From assembly GCA_949752795.1 (NCBI GenBank), contig OX457063.1, forward strand, positions 65,495,783-65,559,782: DNA of 64,000 bases, read 5' to 3'. Shown here one piece after another: positions 36,058 to 49,114 of this stretch. Position numbers and translations under genes: made by a program. The notes under the pieces are model-generated. The model made no database searches, was not told the DNA's origin, and saw only the letters and a list, made by a program, of their open reading frames with translations. Origin of the DNA: Hyperoodon ampullatus (taxonomy: Eukaryota > Chordata > Mammalia > Artiodactyla > Ziphiidae). The stretch's first letter is position 1, and the number at the start of each line of letters is the position of its first letter.

Positions 36058-36112
36058 ACAAAATGTGGATCCTGGACCACCAGCATCAACATCGGCTGGG
36101 TGATTTAATAAA
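36058..36112 (+). mobile_element. MER5-type fragment
   Basis: 'gtggatcctggaccaccagc' followed by 'atcaacatcggctgggtgat' matches the left end of MER5-type elements. Confidence 0.45.
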
Positions 36113-36149
36113 GTATTCCCAGGAGAAATTGTTTATCATTCATGTTCAT

Positions 36150-36240
36150 AGTTGTTAGAACATAAAATCTAATTCTGACCAGCATCTAGCACAGTGCCTA
36201 GCTCCTAAAATAGCCACACAATATCTGTTGAGTGGATAGA
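36150..36240 (+). mobile_element. L2 3' tail fragment
   Basis: 'catctagcacagtgcctagc' followed by 'acaatatctgttgagtggat': the sense end of L2. Confidence 0.6.
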
Positions 36241-36794
36241 AGAGAGGGAGGATGTTGGAAGGACTAAAAGATCTACTTGTTTTTCTATTTCCCAACCTGC
36301 AGTTGTTTAAGGTTTTTTTCTTTTAATGGAATGAGGGGCATATCAGGCAGAGGTAGGCATGCTTGCAGTAGCCAACTAATAAGAAGAAATAGGGAAATGT
36401 TAGAAAAGATTTCAGAAGTCAAAAAGTATGGTCACCTGGGTCCTATTACAATAAGGGCAAATAGCACTACTCTCATTGACAGCTAAGGTCACCACTATAA
36501 TTACAGCACAGTCACTGAATTTTTTTAACCAGAAGAGATTCCAATTTTAATAAGAATAAATTTGCATTATTAAGAAAAGTTATATTATTCTAAAAAGTTT
36601 ATTCTATTAAGAATATAGGAAAATGTATTATGTGTATTTAGAAAAATGCCCTTAAATATTTTAAATGATGAATAGAGTGCTGTGCTTTAATTATCTGGAA
36701 AAATCTCCTTTACTTAAAGTTTCTAAGTCTTTGATGGTTCCAGATGACTGAGATATTATAGTATCTTTTCAGCATGATGACTTCTTCACTTATG

Positions 36795-36796
<2 letters not shown>
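36241..36796. other. Unassigned sequence
   Basis: No recognised gene or repeat. The open frame at 36277-36486 has no domain. Confidence 0.4.

Positions 36797-36840
<44 letters not shown>
36797..36840. repeat. (GT)22 microsatellite
   Basis: Twenty-two uninterrupted GT units, the longest perfect dinucleotide repeat in the window. Likely polymorphic. Confidence 0.97.
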
Positions 36841-36843
<3 letters not shown>

Positions 36844-36949
36844 AGTATGTATGCATATGTTCCTTTTGGGATACTATTCTCTAATGACTACTTTGCACAT
36901 TGTCATCTTAGAGTTAAATGTTTTTGATAAATGACTTTTATATTATTTT

Positions 36950-37135
36950 AGAGGAAAGAGCTTTGAAGTCAGACTTGAGCTATGATTCTGCCCATGTGAC
37001 CTCTCCAACTTTGTTTCCTCACTAGCAAAATGGGAATAATTTGCTTGCTGCATAGATCTATTGTATTATGGGGATTAAGTGAGATAATTCACTGAGCACA
37101 ATGCCTCGCACATTGAAAGTTTTCAGTAAATAATC
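36950..37135 (+). mobile_element. MIR SINE
   Basis: 'gagctttgaagtcagacttg', 'actttgtttcctcactagca', 'gattaagtgagataattcac' and 'cacaatgcctcgcacattga' occur in MIR order. Confidence 0.75.
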
Positions 37136-37186
37136 AAATCTATTTTTAGAAGATTGGAAAAAGAGAATTTTATATGTATTGTGGTA

Positions 37187-37403
37187 CTTTTTTGTTTTCT
37201 GTTTTTATTTTGCGATACGCGGGCCTCTCACTGTTGTGGCCTCTCCCGTCGCGGAGCACAGACTTGGGATGCGCAGGCTCAGCGGCCATGGCTCACGGGC
37301 CCAGCCGCTCCGCGGCATGTGGGATCTTCCTGGACCAGGGCACGAACCCGTGTCCCCTGCATCGGCAGGCGGTCTCTCAACCACTGCGCCACCAGGGAAG
37401 CCC
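37187..37403 (-). mobile_element. CHR-type SINE, copy 3
   Basis: Short form in reverse. The tail complement is interrupted (ttttttgttttctgttttta), then gcgatacgcgggcctc leads the body, ending ccagggaagccc at 37403. The tgtggt flank recurs on both sides (37180-37185 and 37404-37409), so the duplication is short or decayed. Open frames here are SINE readings. Confidence 0.9.
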
Positions 37404-37409
37404 TGTGGT

Positions 37410-39260
37410 GGTGTTTTAGATCTGCTCCTTCGTGCTTTTATTTTTCTGTAGACTAAATCTACTTAGTCTACTGTTCAGAGTCAACTGTTCAAAAACTAGA
37501 ATGAAAATAAAATACACATAGACAATACATAAATTACTCTCTGTTGCTTTTACCTCTTAGTGTAAACAAAAGTTCTCTAGGCTTTCAATAGGAATGGATC
37601 TTTAGTGAAGTACATCCATATGGCAATTCTAAAATATAAAAATGAACTTTTTAATATTGAATAAGCATAAAAATCAAATTATGTTGCTCGAAAAGGAATA
37701 CTCATACATCTTTTCCCATCTTGCATAACACAAAAATAGCTAACTGCTTTTGCTCATAAAAATCATATTTAGAGGGTGACTAAGCATGAGACAGTTCCCA
37801 AACAAATCTTTGAGAAAGTTATGCAGGAGTGAAAGTGAGATTTCAGTTGTAATCAGTTTCTTCATCTAGGTTAGTTCAGTGACGGTAGACTGGTAAATTT
37901 CTTAAATCATCTGTTAGCCATACATCATTTTTCAAGATATTTTGTATATCACTGGAATATTAAAACCTAATGTGATTTGTTTTTAACCAGAACCTGGTTT
38001 TGTAGGCTCTAGCTACAATGTTCTTCTTTCTTTTACAGGCACATGCATACATTTCCATAAGAATATTTGTTCATTTACATAAAATGCATGAAACAGAGAA
38101 CACTTATCTGAAGGATGATTTAGTAATCTGTCATCTTATGTATTCATATACTATTGTTGCTACATAAAAATAATTGGATGGTCCATTTATTAACAATAAA
38201 TTTTTTATTAGAAAGTGGGGATATTGATAGCACCATACCAGAATGTTACTTTAAAAAAAAATTCACAGTTAGTGTCTCAGAAGACATAATTTGAAGGGAT
38301 TATACAATCATTTATAAAGGAAATAAAAAAAGTTTATCTCTGCTATTCCTGAGGTCCAGTAATATTTTAATTTGTTTCTTCATCTTTTAAAGAAGTGTAC
38401 ATATCATATTTTTAGGACAATCTTTGTATAAGTTTTTCTTATGGTAATCAAATGTCATTTAGGGTAGAATGTGTTTTCTTTTTTCATATTTCAAGAGATT
38501 CGGTTTTGTAGTTTACCTTAAAAACCTTATATTTACAAATTATACCATTTCAAGTAAGTTATTCTCAGTACAATATTGAGGTATGAATTTGCCCTTGTTT
38601 ATCTCCAAGTGTTAACTTTCATTTGGATAAACTTTCCTACTGTGACATTTCTGCCTTTACTTCATTTTCTTCTTTGTTTTTCTTGTCATTTTAATTGTCA
38701 AACATAGAAAATAAAATGTATAAGTAAAACCATCCTATTTTCAGAAAAAAGGCAAGTTAAGCATACTATTTTTAACTTATTTTGAAAAGAAAAATAATTG
38801 TCTCGAAATTCACACTACATTACGAAAATTTATTTGCAAAGCACGGGTAATGAGGATAGATATGTAAATTGCCATGCATGTCACAAAGAAAATATTCCTC
38901 TGGAGTTATCTGGAATGTGAAGAAAATATTTTTCTGCTAAATAGCTGTGTATCATCCAACCTTTGAACAAAATTTGACTTTACTTCTGCTTATCATGCCT
39001 AGCTCTTCTTTATCTTAATGGTTAGATAGGGACAGACATATATATATATTTACATTTATATTTTTAAATTCTTAGCAGTGAAACAAGAAAGATATATAGT
39101 AATTTCTTTTAAATGTGCTTAATAAATGTGTGTTTTTTTTTAAATATCATATTGCTGAGTTTTACTTTTTAACCCTGTCTGAAACTCCCTCTATTTAAGA
39201 GGAATCCTCATATCACTGTGCAGAGTGACAACTGATATACTTCATTGGACTTCTTCCATA
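37410..39260. other. Repeat-poor AT-rich stretch, no gene recognised
   Basis: About 1.85 kb without a recognised interspersed repeat or credible coding frame. Confidence 0.4.
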
Positions 39261-40230
39261 TTATTTTATGTTCATTATTTATTTTGTTGTTTGCTCTTTT
39301 CCCTTTCCTTTCTTTTTACTGATTTGTTCAAATTACTATTAATTTCATTTTTCCATTTGTTATCATTTCCTTTTGTGCCTTGTTAATCTGGAAATAATAT
39401 GCTTTTTTATTTTAATACTCATTATCTGACTTATATTTCTCCACAGTTATATGAAAATCAGAAACCAAATAAACTTTCCACCAATCCACTCTGTTCCCCT
39501 CTTCTAGATGAAAGCTTTAGAATGTTTTAATTCCCCATTCCATTCCCCTTCCCAAATGACCTTTAGAGTGACCTTTTACTTTCCTTTACCCCCTTCCAAC
39601 TCAGTTTTGCTGACATAATTCAGTACTTTTAGTTCCAGATTTATTACACTTTTCCTTTGCCATATGTCTCCTCTGGTTTTTTTTTTTTGCCGTACGTGGG
39701 CCTCCCACTGTTGTGGCATCTCCCATTGTGGAGCACAGGCTCCGGACACGCAGGCTCAGCGGCCACGGCTCACGGGCCCAGCCGCTCCACGGCACGTGGG
39801 ATCCTCCCGGACCGGGGCACGAACCCGTCTCCCCTGCATCAGCAGGCAGACTCTCAACCACTGCGCCACCAGGGAAGCCCTCCTCTGTTTTAAGAATCCT
39901 TACTTCATAGTTACATTACAAATTCCCAGTCAATCATTTTCCATTTAGTTTTAACATATATATTGCAAGGCTATTGCCCTGTTTTCTATTATTCATCATC
40001 TTCTGTCTTGGGGTGTCTATTCTGATTCATATGTTGTTTGGTTCAAGTACTTTTTTGAGTATTTTCATTAGATGGTTTAGATGAGTGGTATTATCTCTCA
40101 TGGTTGGATATCCACAGTTCTTTCTTCTAACCTGCACAATGTATGATATATTTAGTTGGGCATAGAATTGTTTGTTGACAGTCTTTTCCTCAGTATAAGG
40201 ATGTATAAAACATGTCTAACATTGTGAAAG
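39261..40230 (-). mobile_element. Possible ancient L1/HAL1 piece split by a SINE
   Basis: T-rich sequence on both sides of the SINE ('ttttactgatttgttcaaat', 'atgtttagttgggcatagaa'-like) resembles the complement of an old L1 ORF region. Low certainty. Confidence 0.3.
39677..39880 (-). mobile_element. CHR-type SINE, copy 4
   Basis: Short form in reverse: T12 at 39677-39688, body from gccgtacgtgggcctc, end ccagggaagccc. Flanks tcctctgg (39669-39676) and tcctctgt (39881-39888) form an imperfect duplication. Several CpG sites have become TG or CA, so it is somewhat older than copies 1 and 5. Confidence 0.92.
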
Positions 40231-40645
40231 TCTGTGGAAATGTCTTAACTAGTTTGAACTTTATTTTGCCTAAAGCATTTTAAATTGACAAATCACTTAA
40301 AATTAGTGTCAGAATTAATTATAAAATAATTTTTGTAATGTCAGATTAGGTGAATGTATTTATGAAATATCCTTGAAATTGCTATAGGTTTTGTATAGCC
40401 TGCTCAAAGTAGCTTCAACCTGTACAGCAAAACAGAGTAAGGAAATAGCACTTTACTCTGGATTCCTCTTGAGTATCTCTTACTCTAAAGAGTAAGAGAT
40501 CTTCAGATCCTAACATTTGGAGATCCTCCTACAAATAGAACATCTTATCTGATTAAGCTGATTAACTCTCAGTGAAGCCCACAGTTGACAAGTCCTACCC
40601 AGACACTTTCTTTTGGTGCTTCATTCTTAATATGAGTGAATGTCC
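40231..40645. other. Unassigned sequence
   Basis: No recognised gene or repeat. A short inverted pair, 'cttactctaaagagtaagag' at 40480-40499, forms a perfect small hairpin. Confidence 0.4.
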
Positions 40646-42290
40646 AACAGTTCATTCCAACAGTTTTCCAGTAATTTAAGGAAAGCCTCCAACATGAAAA
40701 ACATGATAAATCTAAACCAACAGAGGGAACTGACAATGAAGGTAGCCAGATACTTAAAATACAAAAGCAAAAAGAAAAGAAACATACACAAATTAGAGAA
40801 AAACAAACTATATCCTCAAAGAGTTAAGAGAAAATATGGAGTCCATTAAATAAGAAAATACAAAATTCATTAAACAAGGTGCTATTTAAATTTTTTAAAT
40901 TAGAAAAGGCAGAACTCTGAAGTTAAAAATACTATAACATAAATAAAATTTAATTATAAACTTTAATAGGCTGGAAAAGAAAGTATGGTGAGCTCCTAGA
41001 AAATAGAACAAGAAGCAAAGAATAAGAAACCAAAAGGCAGAAAATACATGAAATTCAAGGCTTAACTAGGAGCCCCATGATATTGCAAATAGGGCCTCAT
41101 AAAAGAAGAATAGAAAAAAGTAGAGGGGAAAAGAAATTGTCAATGAAATAAGATATATTATTAAATTTCTCAGAACTGAAGGATGCGAGTCTTCCCACTG
41201 AAAAAGCCCACTGAATACCCAGCACAATAAATGAAAAATATTCATACCACAGAAATTTTTCACAAAATTTCAGCATACCAAGGATAAAGGAAAAATGGTA
41301 AGAGCTTCCCAAGGGCAAGGAATGGGGATAGTTCACATCCAAAGGAGTATAATGGCATCGGACTTCTCCACAAATACACTGTGGAACAATTTCTTCAAAA
41401 TTGTAACGGAAACAATTTTATTACGTAGAATTTTATCCCCAGACAAATCAAGTGTGATGGTAGAATAGAAAGAGTACTCCCTCCAACCCCCCAAAAATAC
41501 TTTCCATGTACTGATTCCTAGGAAATTACTGCAGAATGTGATTTTGCTAGATGATTAAGTAAATTATGATGGAAAAAGACGTAGACAACTGAAAATAAGG
41601 GATCCCACTCAGGAGAGGGATAAAGAAAAGTGTCAGCATGGCTGCTATTCAGCAAACCAAAAAGACAACCAGTTAACATTGTACTCTTAAAAGAGAACCT
41701 TCAAGAAGGAACTCCCCAGGAAACAAAGGAAAGTGATATGTTTGAGCATATAGAAAAAATATTGATATGCATGTTGCAGTGATGTTGGAAGAGTACATAA
41801 TAATTGTATTAAGTACCTAGAAGACTAGATTAGTGAAAAAAATGAGGAAATTATTAACTCCAGAGAAAAAAATAGGCATGGACCTAGTTCACTTCTTGCC
41901 CTGTAGTGTTTATAAGTCATGTTATGTAAACATTGGCTATTCAATTAACCCAAAATTATAACATTATTTTGGCATCAGAGATGTATAGAAATGTGGGATA
42001 AGTGTACAGAAGAGTTAAGTCTTCATATATGATTGGGAATCAACCAATAGTGTTTAAAATTGACAAGTGAAGAAATAGAAGAATAAGAATATCATTTAGA
42101 AATATATAGGTTAATCCCAAAGGAAAAAGCCAGAAGAGTTGAGCATGATTGCCTCTGGGGACATAGAATAGAAAGGTATGTGGCAGAAGAATGCTGTTTT
42201 TCACTAGAAGTCTTTTAATATTATTTTACTTTATAAACTACATATGTATGTTACCTTGATAAAAATAAAATCAATTTTAAAAATACAATA
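40646..42290 (+). mobile_element. Ancient L1/HAL1-type element (plus strand)
   Basis: A-rich sense strand with old-L1 landmarks: 'gaattttatccccagacaaa' then tcaagtgtgatggtagaat (ORF1-distal type sequence), and a 3' end with 'agaagaatgctgtttttcac' and an aaaataaaatcaattttaaaa tail. Frames are broken, so the short ORF at 40640-40849 is a remnant or chance. Confidence 0.45.
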
Positions 42291-42299
42291 TCCTACTTT

Positions 42300-45200
42300 T
42301 TGTGAAAGTAAGAGTTAATTTTGTGTTGTTTAGCCCTCTTCTATTCATGATTTGACTTGAGATCTTCTTTTTTTTTTTTTTTTTTTTTAAATGCATTTAC
42401 AGCTATAAACTTCCCTCTGAACACTACTTTCATTGAATCATACTGGTTTTGGTGTATTCTGTTTACATTTTTATTCATTTAAAATATTTTCTGATTTCTC
42501 TTGTGTTATCTTATTTGACTCATTGATTATTTAGGAATGTGTCATTTAATTTCCACATATTTGTGAATTTCCATGTACATTTAAGAATGATAGTCTACTG
42601 TTGTTGGTTGGAGTGTTCTATAGATCTCTGTTAGGTCCCATTGATTTTTAGTACTCTTTAAGTCTTTTATTTCCTTACTAATTTTCTGCCTAGTCTGTCC
42701 ATTGTTGAAAAGGGAATAGTGGAGTCTCCAACTATTATTGTTCAATTGTCTATTTTTTCCCTTCAGTTATGTGAGTTTTTGCTTCAAGTATTTTGAGGCT
42801 TTTTTGTTAAGTGCATATATGTTTACAATAGTTATGTCTTTCTGATAAACTGACTCATTATTATAAAACGTCCTTCTTTATCTCTAGTAAAAATTTTTGT
42901 CTTAAAGTCTCTTTTGTCTCATATTAGTGTATCCATTCCAGCTCTCTTTTGGTTACTGTTTGTATGGCAAATTTTTCATCCTTTAAGTTTCAACCTATTT
43001 TTGTCTTTGAATCTAAAGTGTTTCTCTTGTAGACAGTATATAACTGGATCATGTTTTTTAATCCATTCTGCCAGTTTCTGACTTTTGATTGGGGTGTTTG
43101 TTTGTCCCATTTATATATAATGTAATAACTGATAAGGTAAGAATTACATCTGCCATTTTGCTACTTGCTGTCTGTGTATTTTATGGTTTTTTCCCCCTCT
43201 TTCTTCGTTGTTACCACCTTTTGAGTTTGATAGATTTTTTTTTTTAGTATACCATCTTAATTCTCTTGTTGCTTCTTTTACTGTATTTTTCAGCTATTTT
43301 CTTAATGGTTGCCCTGGTGACTATAATTAACATCTTAACCTAAAACAATCTAGTTTAGATTAATACCAACTTAATTTCATTGTAAAAACTTTGCTCCACT
43401 ATAGTTTCATTCCCTTCTTTACTTTGTACTACTGTTGTCATATAAATTACATTTCTTATACACTATCAGTCCACCAACAAAATTTTAAAATTATGCAGCT
43501 GTTTTTTAAATCTTATAGAAGAAAAGAATTACAATAAAAATGTATATTTATACTGTCTCTTATACTTATCTATGTAGTTACCTTTACTGGTGCTTTTTGT
43601 AATGTAGATTACAGTTATTGTCTAGTATTAGGCTGAAGGATTCTCTTTTTTATTTCCTGGGCAGAACTGCTAGCAACATATTCCCTCAGTTTTTGTTTTT
43701 CTGGAAATATCTTGATTTCTCCTTCATTTTTAAAGAATAGTTTTGCTGGATGTAAGATTCTTTTTTGACTGTTGTTTTCTTTGAGCACTTTGAATATGTC
43801 ATCCAAGTGCCATTTGGCCTCCATGGCTTCTGATGAGGAGTCAGCCTTTAATCTTACTGAGGGTCCCCGTACACGATGAGTCTATTTTCTATTGCTGTTT
43901 TAAAGATTATCTCTTGTCTTTGTTTTTTGACATTTTGACTATGATGTGTTTGAGTGTGAATCTCTTTGAGTTTATTGTATTTCTGTTGAGCTTCTGGTAT
44001 ATTAAGATTAATGTTGCTTTTTTCAGTATATTTGGGGAGTTTTCAGTCATTATTTCTTCAGATATTCTTTCTGCTCCTTTCTCTCTCTCCTCTTCTTCTG
44101 GGACTTCTGTTTTGCATTCCCTGGGATGCTGGATGCTGTCCTACTGGTGTCTGTGGCTCAGTTAATTTTTTTAAATTCTTTTTACTTTTTGCTTCTTATA
44201 TTGGATAATTGCAATTGACCTGTCTTCAAGTTAACTGATACTTTTTTCTGCCAGTTTATATATGCTATTCAAACTTTAGTTATTTTACTTTTCAATGCCA
44301 GAATTTGTTTTATTTTTTTTTTAATTTTCTCTCTTTATTGTGATTCAGTAGTTGGTGAAACATCATTTGCATATTTTCATTTAATTCTTGGACTTTTTTT
44401 TTTTTAGTTCTTTGAACTTATTTATTATAGGTGATTTAAAATCTTGTCTAATAAGTCTAACTTTGGGGCTTCCTCAGAGACAGTTTCTATTGATTGCTAT
44501 TTTTCCTATTTATGAGCCATACTTCCTTGTTTGCATATCTCATATTTTTTATTAAAACTTGACATTTTGAATAATTATCAACTCTAGAAATCAGATGCCA
44601 TCCTCCCTAAGGTTTGTTATTGTTGCTGTCTCTGTTGCTGTTGCTACTTGTTTTTTTTTTTTTTTTTTTTTTTTTTTGCGGTACGCAGGCCTCTCACTGT
44701 TGTGGCCTCTCCCGCTGCAGAGCAGAGGCTCCGGACACGCAGGCTCAGCAGCCATGTCTCACGGGCCCAGCCGCTCCATGGCATGTGGGATCCTCCCGGA
44801 CCGGGGCACGAACCCACATCCCCTGCATCGGCAGGCAGACTCTCAACCACTACGCCACCAGGGAAGCCCCGCTACTTGCTTTTTAAGTGGTTTTTCTATA
44901 AAGTCTGTATTATTTGTTATTTTTGATCACTAAAGTCTCTGTTCTGTTACCTTGGTAGCTATCTAATGATTGATGGGAGGTTGAACTAATAAATCTCTTA
45001 GCCTTTCCGAGAAGGCTCTGTGTATGTGTTGGGGTATGTTCTCAATGCTCCATCAGGCAGTTTACAACTCTGCCTTAGACTTAGCCTTCACTTTCTCCTT
45101 ACACAGAGCCTCAAAGTCAGCCAGAGGTGAGAGCTTAGAACCTTCTCAAGTCTTTCATGGTCATGCACAAAGCCCTATGCCTGTTCATGACCCTCCAGGG

Positions 45201-45790
45201 TATGGTGGACCTTTTCATAGCCCTTTGTGGACATCCCATTCTCCAGTTCTCCCTTTAATTTTTTTGATCAGCCTCTTGTTAGTCCCAACTATCAAAGCCA
45301 CCTCCAGTAGCTTTAGTGTTAAACAATTGCTGCTGATTGTCCTCAACAAATGCCCTGGGGGAGGACTGTTTTTACAGAGGTAGGTCTGAGTCAAATGAAA
45401 TGAAGTTCAAAATGGAACCATGTAATGACCTGCAAGATTACTCAAATAGTGACAGTTCTCTGGGGATGGACATTTTGGGGAACTCTAAATCTGTACTAAT
45501 CCCTTAAGTGGCTGATAAGCTGCAAGTTTATATAGCTACCAGAATTATGTGGCTCTTGGTTTTCAAGGCTACTCCAGAACCTGAGAGGGGAATGGGATTA
45601 ACAAAAATTAAAATGTCATAAGATTTGCTCTTCTTACCAAGATTCAGCCATTTATCTTGAATAAACAGTCCTTGGATTGTCATTAAGCCTTCAGTTAATT
45701 TCCAGAGTTTTGAAAAAGGTGATTTTGATAGTTTTTTCCAGTATTATCATTGCTTTTATGCAGAAGCTATTTTTGGATGTCTTTATTCTA
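42300..45790 (-). mobile_element. Ancient L1 LINE, ORF2 to 5' region, about 3.5 kb
   Basis: The plus strand reads the complement of L1 from within ORF2 ('acagctataaacttccctct', 'gtagacagtatataactgga') through 'tcttgatttctccttcattt' to a 5' region beyond 44400. The non-T-rich block 45000-45700 is probably 5'UTR/ORF1-proximal sequence. Interrupted by a long T run at 42369-42389 and by a CHR SINE. All frames are broken. Confidence 0.55.
44651..44870 (-). mobile_element. CHR-type SINE, copy 5
   Basis: Short form in reverse with the longest tail in the window (T27, 44651-44677), body from gcggtacgcaggcctc and end ccagggaagcccc. An 8-bp target-site duplication, gctacttg, lies at 44643-44650 and 44871-44878. 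It sits in the old L1, next to a small gttgct-type repeat. Confidence 0.93.
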
Positions 45791-45819
45791 CCATTCCAAA
45801 TATTGATCTCTGTTTTTTA

Positions 45820-47560
45820 AAAACAATTCAGATAGTACAAATAGAACAAAAGAGTACTGTAAATAAGATTTCTACCCTAAACACCTTTTTTCCCCAGTCC
45901 CAACTGGAATATTAACTAGTATTAGCAATTGTGTTCTTCATAAATATATGCCTAGAGAAGCATATATGTGTAAAGAGATAAGATCTATGTTTCCTTTTAT
46001 ACATATAGAAATATACTGTATACTATAGTCTATTGCATTTTCTTTGCACTTGATAATTTACCTTAGGTATTGGTCCATATTGATCTATATTGATGAAGCT
46101 ATCTCAGTCTGGTTTTGCTCTTGTTGTAGTTGTTTGGTATTCCATGATGGATAGTCCATTATTTATGCATTTTCTAGTATCAGATATTCGGGTTGGTCTA
46201 CTGTTTTGTTATTTCAAACAACGATGGAGTGAACATTATTGCATTTACATCTTGACCGTGTGTGCTGACATCACTATTGGATAAATCCCTACCTATGTAA
46301 TGTAAGATGTATTTGTTTTTAAATTTTGATGGATGTTGATAAATTGCTGCTTCAGTGATGTTTCATCAGTTTATACTTCTGTCCCTGGTAAAAGAGAATG
46401 CTGTTTCTCCTCACCCTTGCCACATTGTATTACAAAATACATTTTGCCAATTTCGAAGATGGAAAAAATATCATTTTAATTTTCTTCTCTAATACCTTTT
46501 TACATATTTGTAAATCTTCCTCCACCACCACACACCACCCTTAAGAGTGCCTCTTTTCATATCCTTCATTCATTTTTTTTTAAGCGAGTTTTTGATTTGT
46601 AATAGATCTTTGTGAGTTAGGGTGATTAGACTTTAGGTCTGTTTTATGTATTACAAATATTCCTATCTCTAGTTGATTATTTATCATTTGGCATAGTTTA
46701 CAGTATTTTTTTTCTTAATTTTTTAAAAATAGTCAAATTTTTCAGTCTTCTTCCTGTGGTTTTATGTCTTTTTAGAAAGGTCTTTGCTTTTTCTAAGTTT
46801 ATGAAAATTCAAACAATTTCTTCCAAGAACTTATTGTTCCATTTATTCATTTCACTGGTTCATTGTTTGTGAGTGCTAATGAGTTGTCTCTGCACCATTC
46901 CCCTTGATTTAAAATGCCACTCCTTTTGGATACTACATTCTTTTATGTATAAAGAATATTTCTGGACTCTTCATTCTTTGCCATTGATGTCTTTGCCAAT
47001 TTGTCCCTTCTCTAGTGCCAAATTTTAATGTTTATTTTTTCCATGAGACCTTTAGAATCAGCTTGTCTAATTCTGTTTCCTTCTTGAAAAAACAAATCCT
47101 GTTGTTACTTTTGTTGATATTACATTAAAAAAAAACAGTGATCTCAAATTTTTTCATGTATCAATCAGGATCATGTGGAAAGTTTGTTAAAACATAGTTT
47201 GTTCGACCCTACCTTTAGAGTTCCTGATACACTAAGTCTGGGCTGGGGCTGGGGAATTTGCGTTTCTAAAAAATCCAAGGGTGACATTGATGCTGCTGGT
47301 CTGAGGCACCATACTTTGAGAAACACTGCAGTAAATATATTTATACATTAATTTTGGGATAGTTGTTACCCTTCCAGTGTTAACATCATTCTAACAACAA
47401 GGTATGTTATGTCATTTTTGTCCTGTTTTCCCAGTAGAATTTCAAAGTTCTCTTTGTATTGATCCTACTTAAGTTTTAAGTTTATTCCTACGCAGTTTAT
47501 TTTTTGTTGCTTTTGTAATAAAGGTTAGTTTATAGTTTCACTTAATATCAGAGACATCCC
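45820..47560 (-). mobile_element. Ancient L1 3' half split by a MER5
   Basis: Complement of an L1 3'UTR and ORF2 end: 'aacgatggagtgaacattat', 'aagcgagtttttgatttgta', 'aatcagcttgtctaattctg' and 'aagtttattcctacgcagtt' in order. The parts on each side of 47136-47330 are continuous in L1 order. Confidence 0.6.
47136..47330 (+). mobile_element. MER5-type MITE nested in L1
   Basis: Terminal inverted repeats cagtgatctcaaa and tttgagaaacactg, with 'ggctggggaatttgcgtttc' between. Family as for 1654-1824. Confidence 0.75.
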
Positions 47561-48285
47561 TCCTTTATTTGGCAATTTGTGAATTATTGTTTATTTATGG
47601 TTAAGAGTTCCTCCTTGTTCAGCTTCTTGCAGTGGAAGTGGGAGTCGTTTTAAGTTACCATCTGGGAAATTGGAGGAAACAGGGAAAGAAAGGAAGGTGA
47701 GCTGTGATAAGCAGATGATTCCAAAGCTTTCCCTACTCATGGCTTAAAATGTATTGCCCACATGTGTTTCTACTGCTGGAAAAATTAGTTGGGATAACTA
47801 ACTTCTAAAATACAGTAAAACCTCTGAAAAGTGTAGTCCTTGCTTAACACTTAAGATGAATTACTAATATTTTTTATTCAAATAGCTTGAGCTCTAAATA
47901 TATGTATATTTAGAGGGCAAAGGGCAGTCCCAGGCAGGGTGAAAGTCTTTATCAATTCCAAGGGCAAAGAATGAAGGAATGATAACTAACAAAAAGATAC
48001 TCTTACTTTTACAGAAGGTAAGTACTTTTCAGGACCATAGCAATATGCTGCTAAATATTATTGCCTAGACTGAGGATATCTGAAGATTATTTTTAAGATC
48101 TGAAAGATAGATTTTTAAAATTCAGTCTAAACTTTCCTGCCATATAGTATAGTCCAATTTAGTATTTCCCAATCAGGCTAGTATCTCTTTCCTTCTTTTT
48201 CTATCGGTAAGAGAAGTAAAAAGAAATGGAAAACACACGTCTCCACCCTGTTCTTCAATAGTAGGATCATATCATACTATGGTTG
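47561..48285. other. Unassigned sequence
   Basis: No recognised gene or repeat. Confidence 0.4.
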
Positions 48286-48806
48286 AGGATTTTCTTGGTT
48301 ACTGTGGTAGACACAATACCAAAAATGATGCTCCCCAAAGATGTCCATGTTCTAATCTTCAGAACCTGTGAATGTGTTACCTTAAATGGCAAAGGGGAAT
48401 TAATTAAGGTTGCAGGTGAAGTTGAAGTTGCTAATCAGCCAAACCTTAAAAAAGGGAGAGTATCCTGGATTATGCAGGTGATCCCAGTGTAATCATAAGA
48501 ATCTTCAAAAGTGAAAGAGGAAGGCAGGAGAGGAGGTGAGAGTGATTTCGTGTGAAAAGGAAAGACTCAACCTGCCCTTGCGGGCTTTAAGAATGGAGGA
48601 GGGAAAAACAAGCCAAAGAGTGTGTGAGGCCTCTAGAAGCTGGGAAAGGCAAGGAAACTGATTCTCCTTAAATGCCTCCAGAAAGGAATGCAGCTCTGCC
48701 AACACCTTGATATTAGCCCAGTGAGACCCATGCAAGATTACTAACCTACAGAACAACAAGGTAAGTTTGTGGTAATTTATTTTGGCAGCAAATAGGAAAT
48801 TAATGC
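48286..48806 (+). mobile_element. MLT1-type (ERVL-MaLR) solitary LTR
   Basis: About 520 bp with the layout of MLT1-class LTRs: a 5' part with 'gatgctccccaaagatgtcc' and 'cttcagaacctgtgaatgtg', a middle with 'tggattatgcaggtgatccc', and a 3' part with 'gccaacaccttgatattagc' and 'gtttgtggtaatttattttg'. No internal viral region is present on either side, so this is a solo LTR remnant. The open frames within it are not viral genes. Confidence 0.65.
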
Positions 48807-49114
48807 AGTTATTAAACGATTAGGACAGAGCACTCACAAATATTGAAGATTTGCTGTGTTGGTAAACATTTAACGGGCGGGTAAAGTTATGCTTAATATG
48901 CTACCTGCTTCCATTTTTTTTCTCAAATTGTTAGAACTTGTCCAGAATTCTAAAAGTTTAACTTTTTTTTTCCAGTTAACATTACATTTTCTGGAAATTT
49001 AATAACTCAGAGATTATTTAGGGCAATACTTCTTCTATCTGCAATTACTTATCTGGAAATCTGAACTATTTGCAAAGTGACTAAGGACCTCCTTGGAAAA
49101 TTAGCCTGGAAAAC
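48807..49114. other. Unassigned sequence
   Basis: No recognised gene or repeat. Confidence 0.4.

Noticed and set aside
48286..48806. Possible retroviral provirus
   Set aside because: Only a single MLT1-type LTR is seen. No gag, pol or env-like sequence lies beside it, so it is a solitary LTR remnant.
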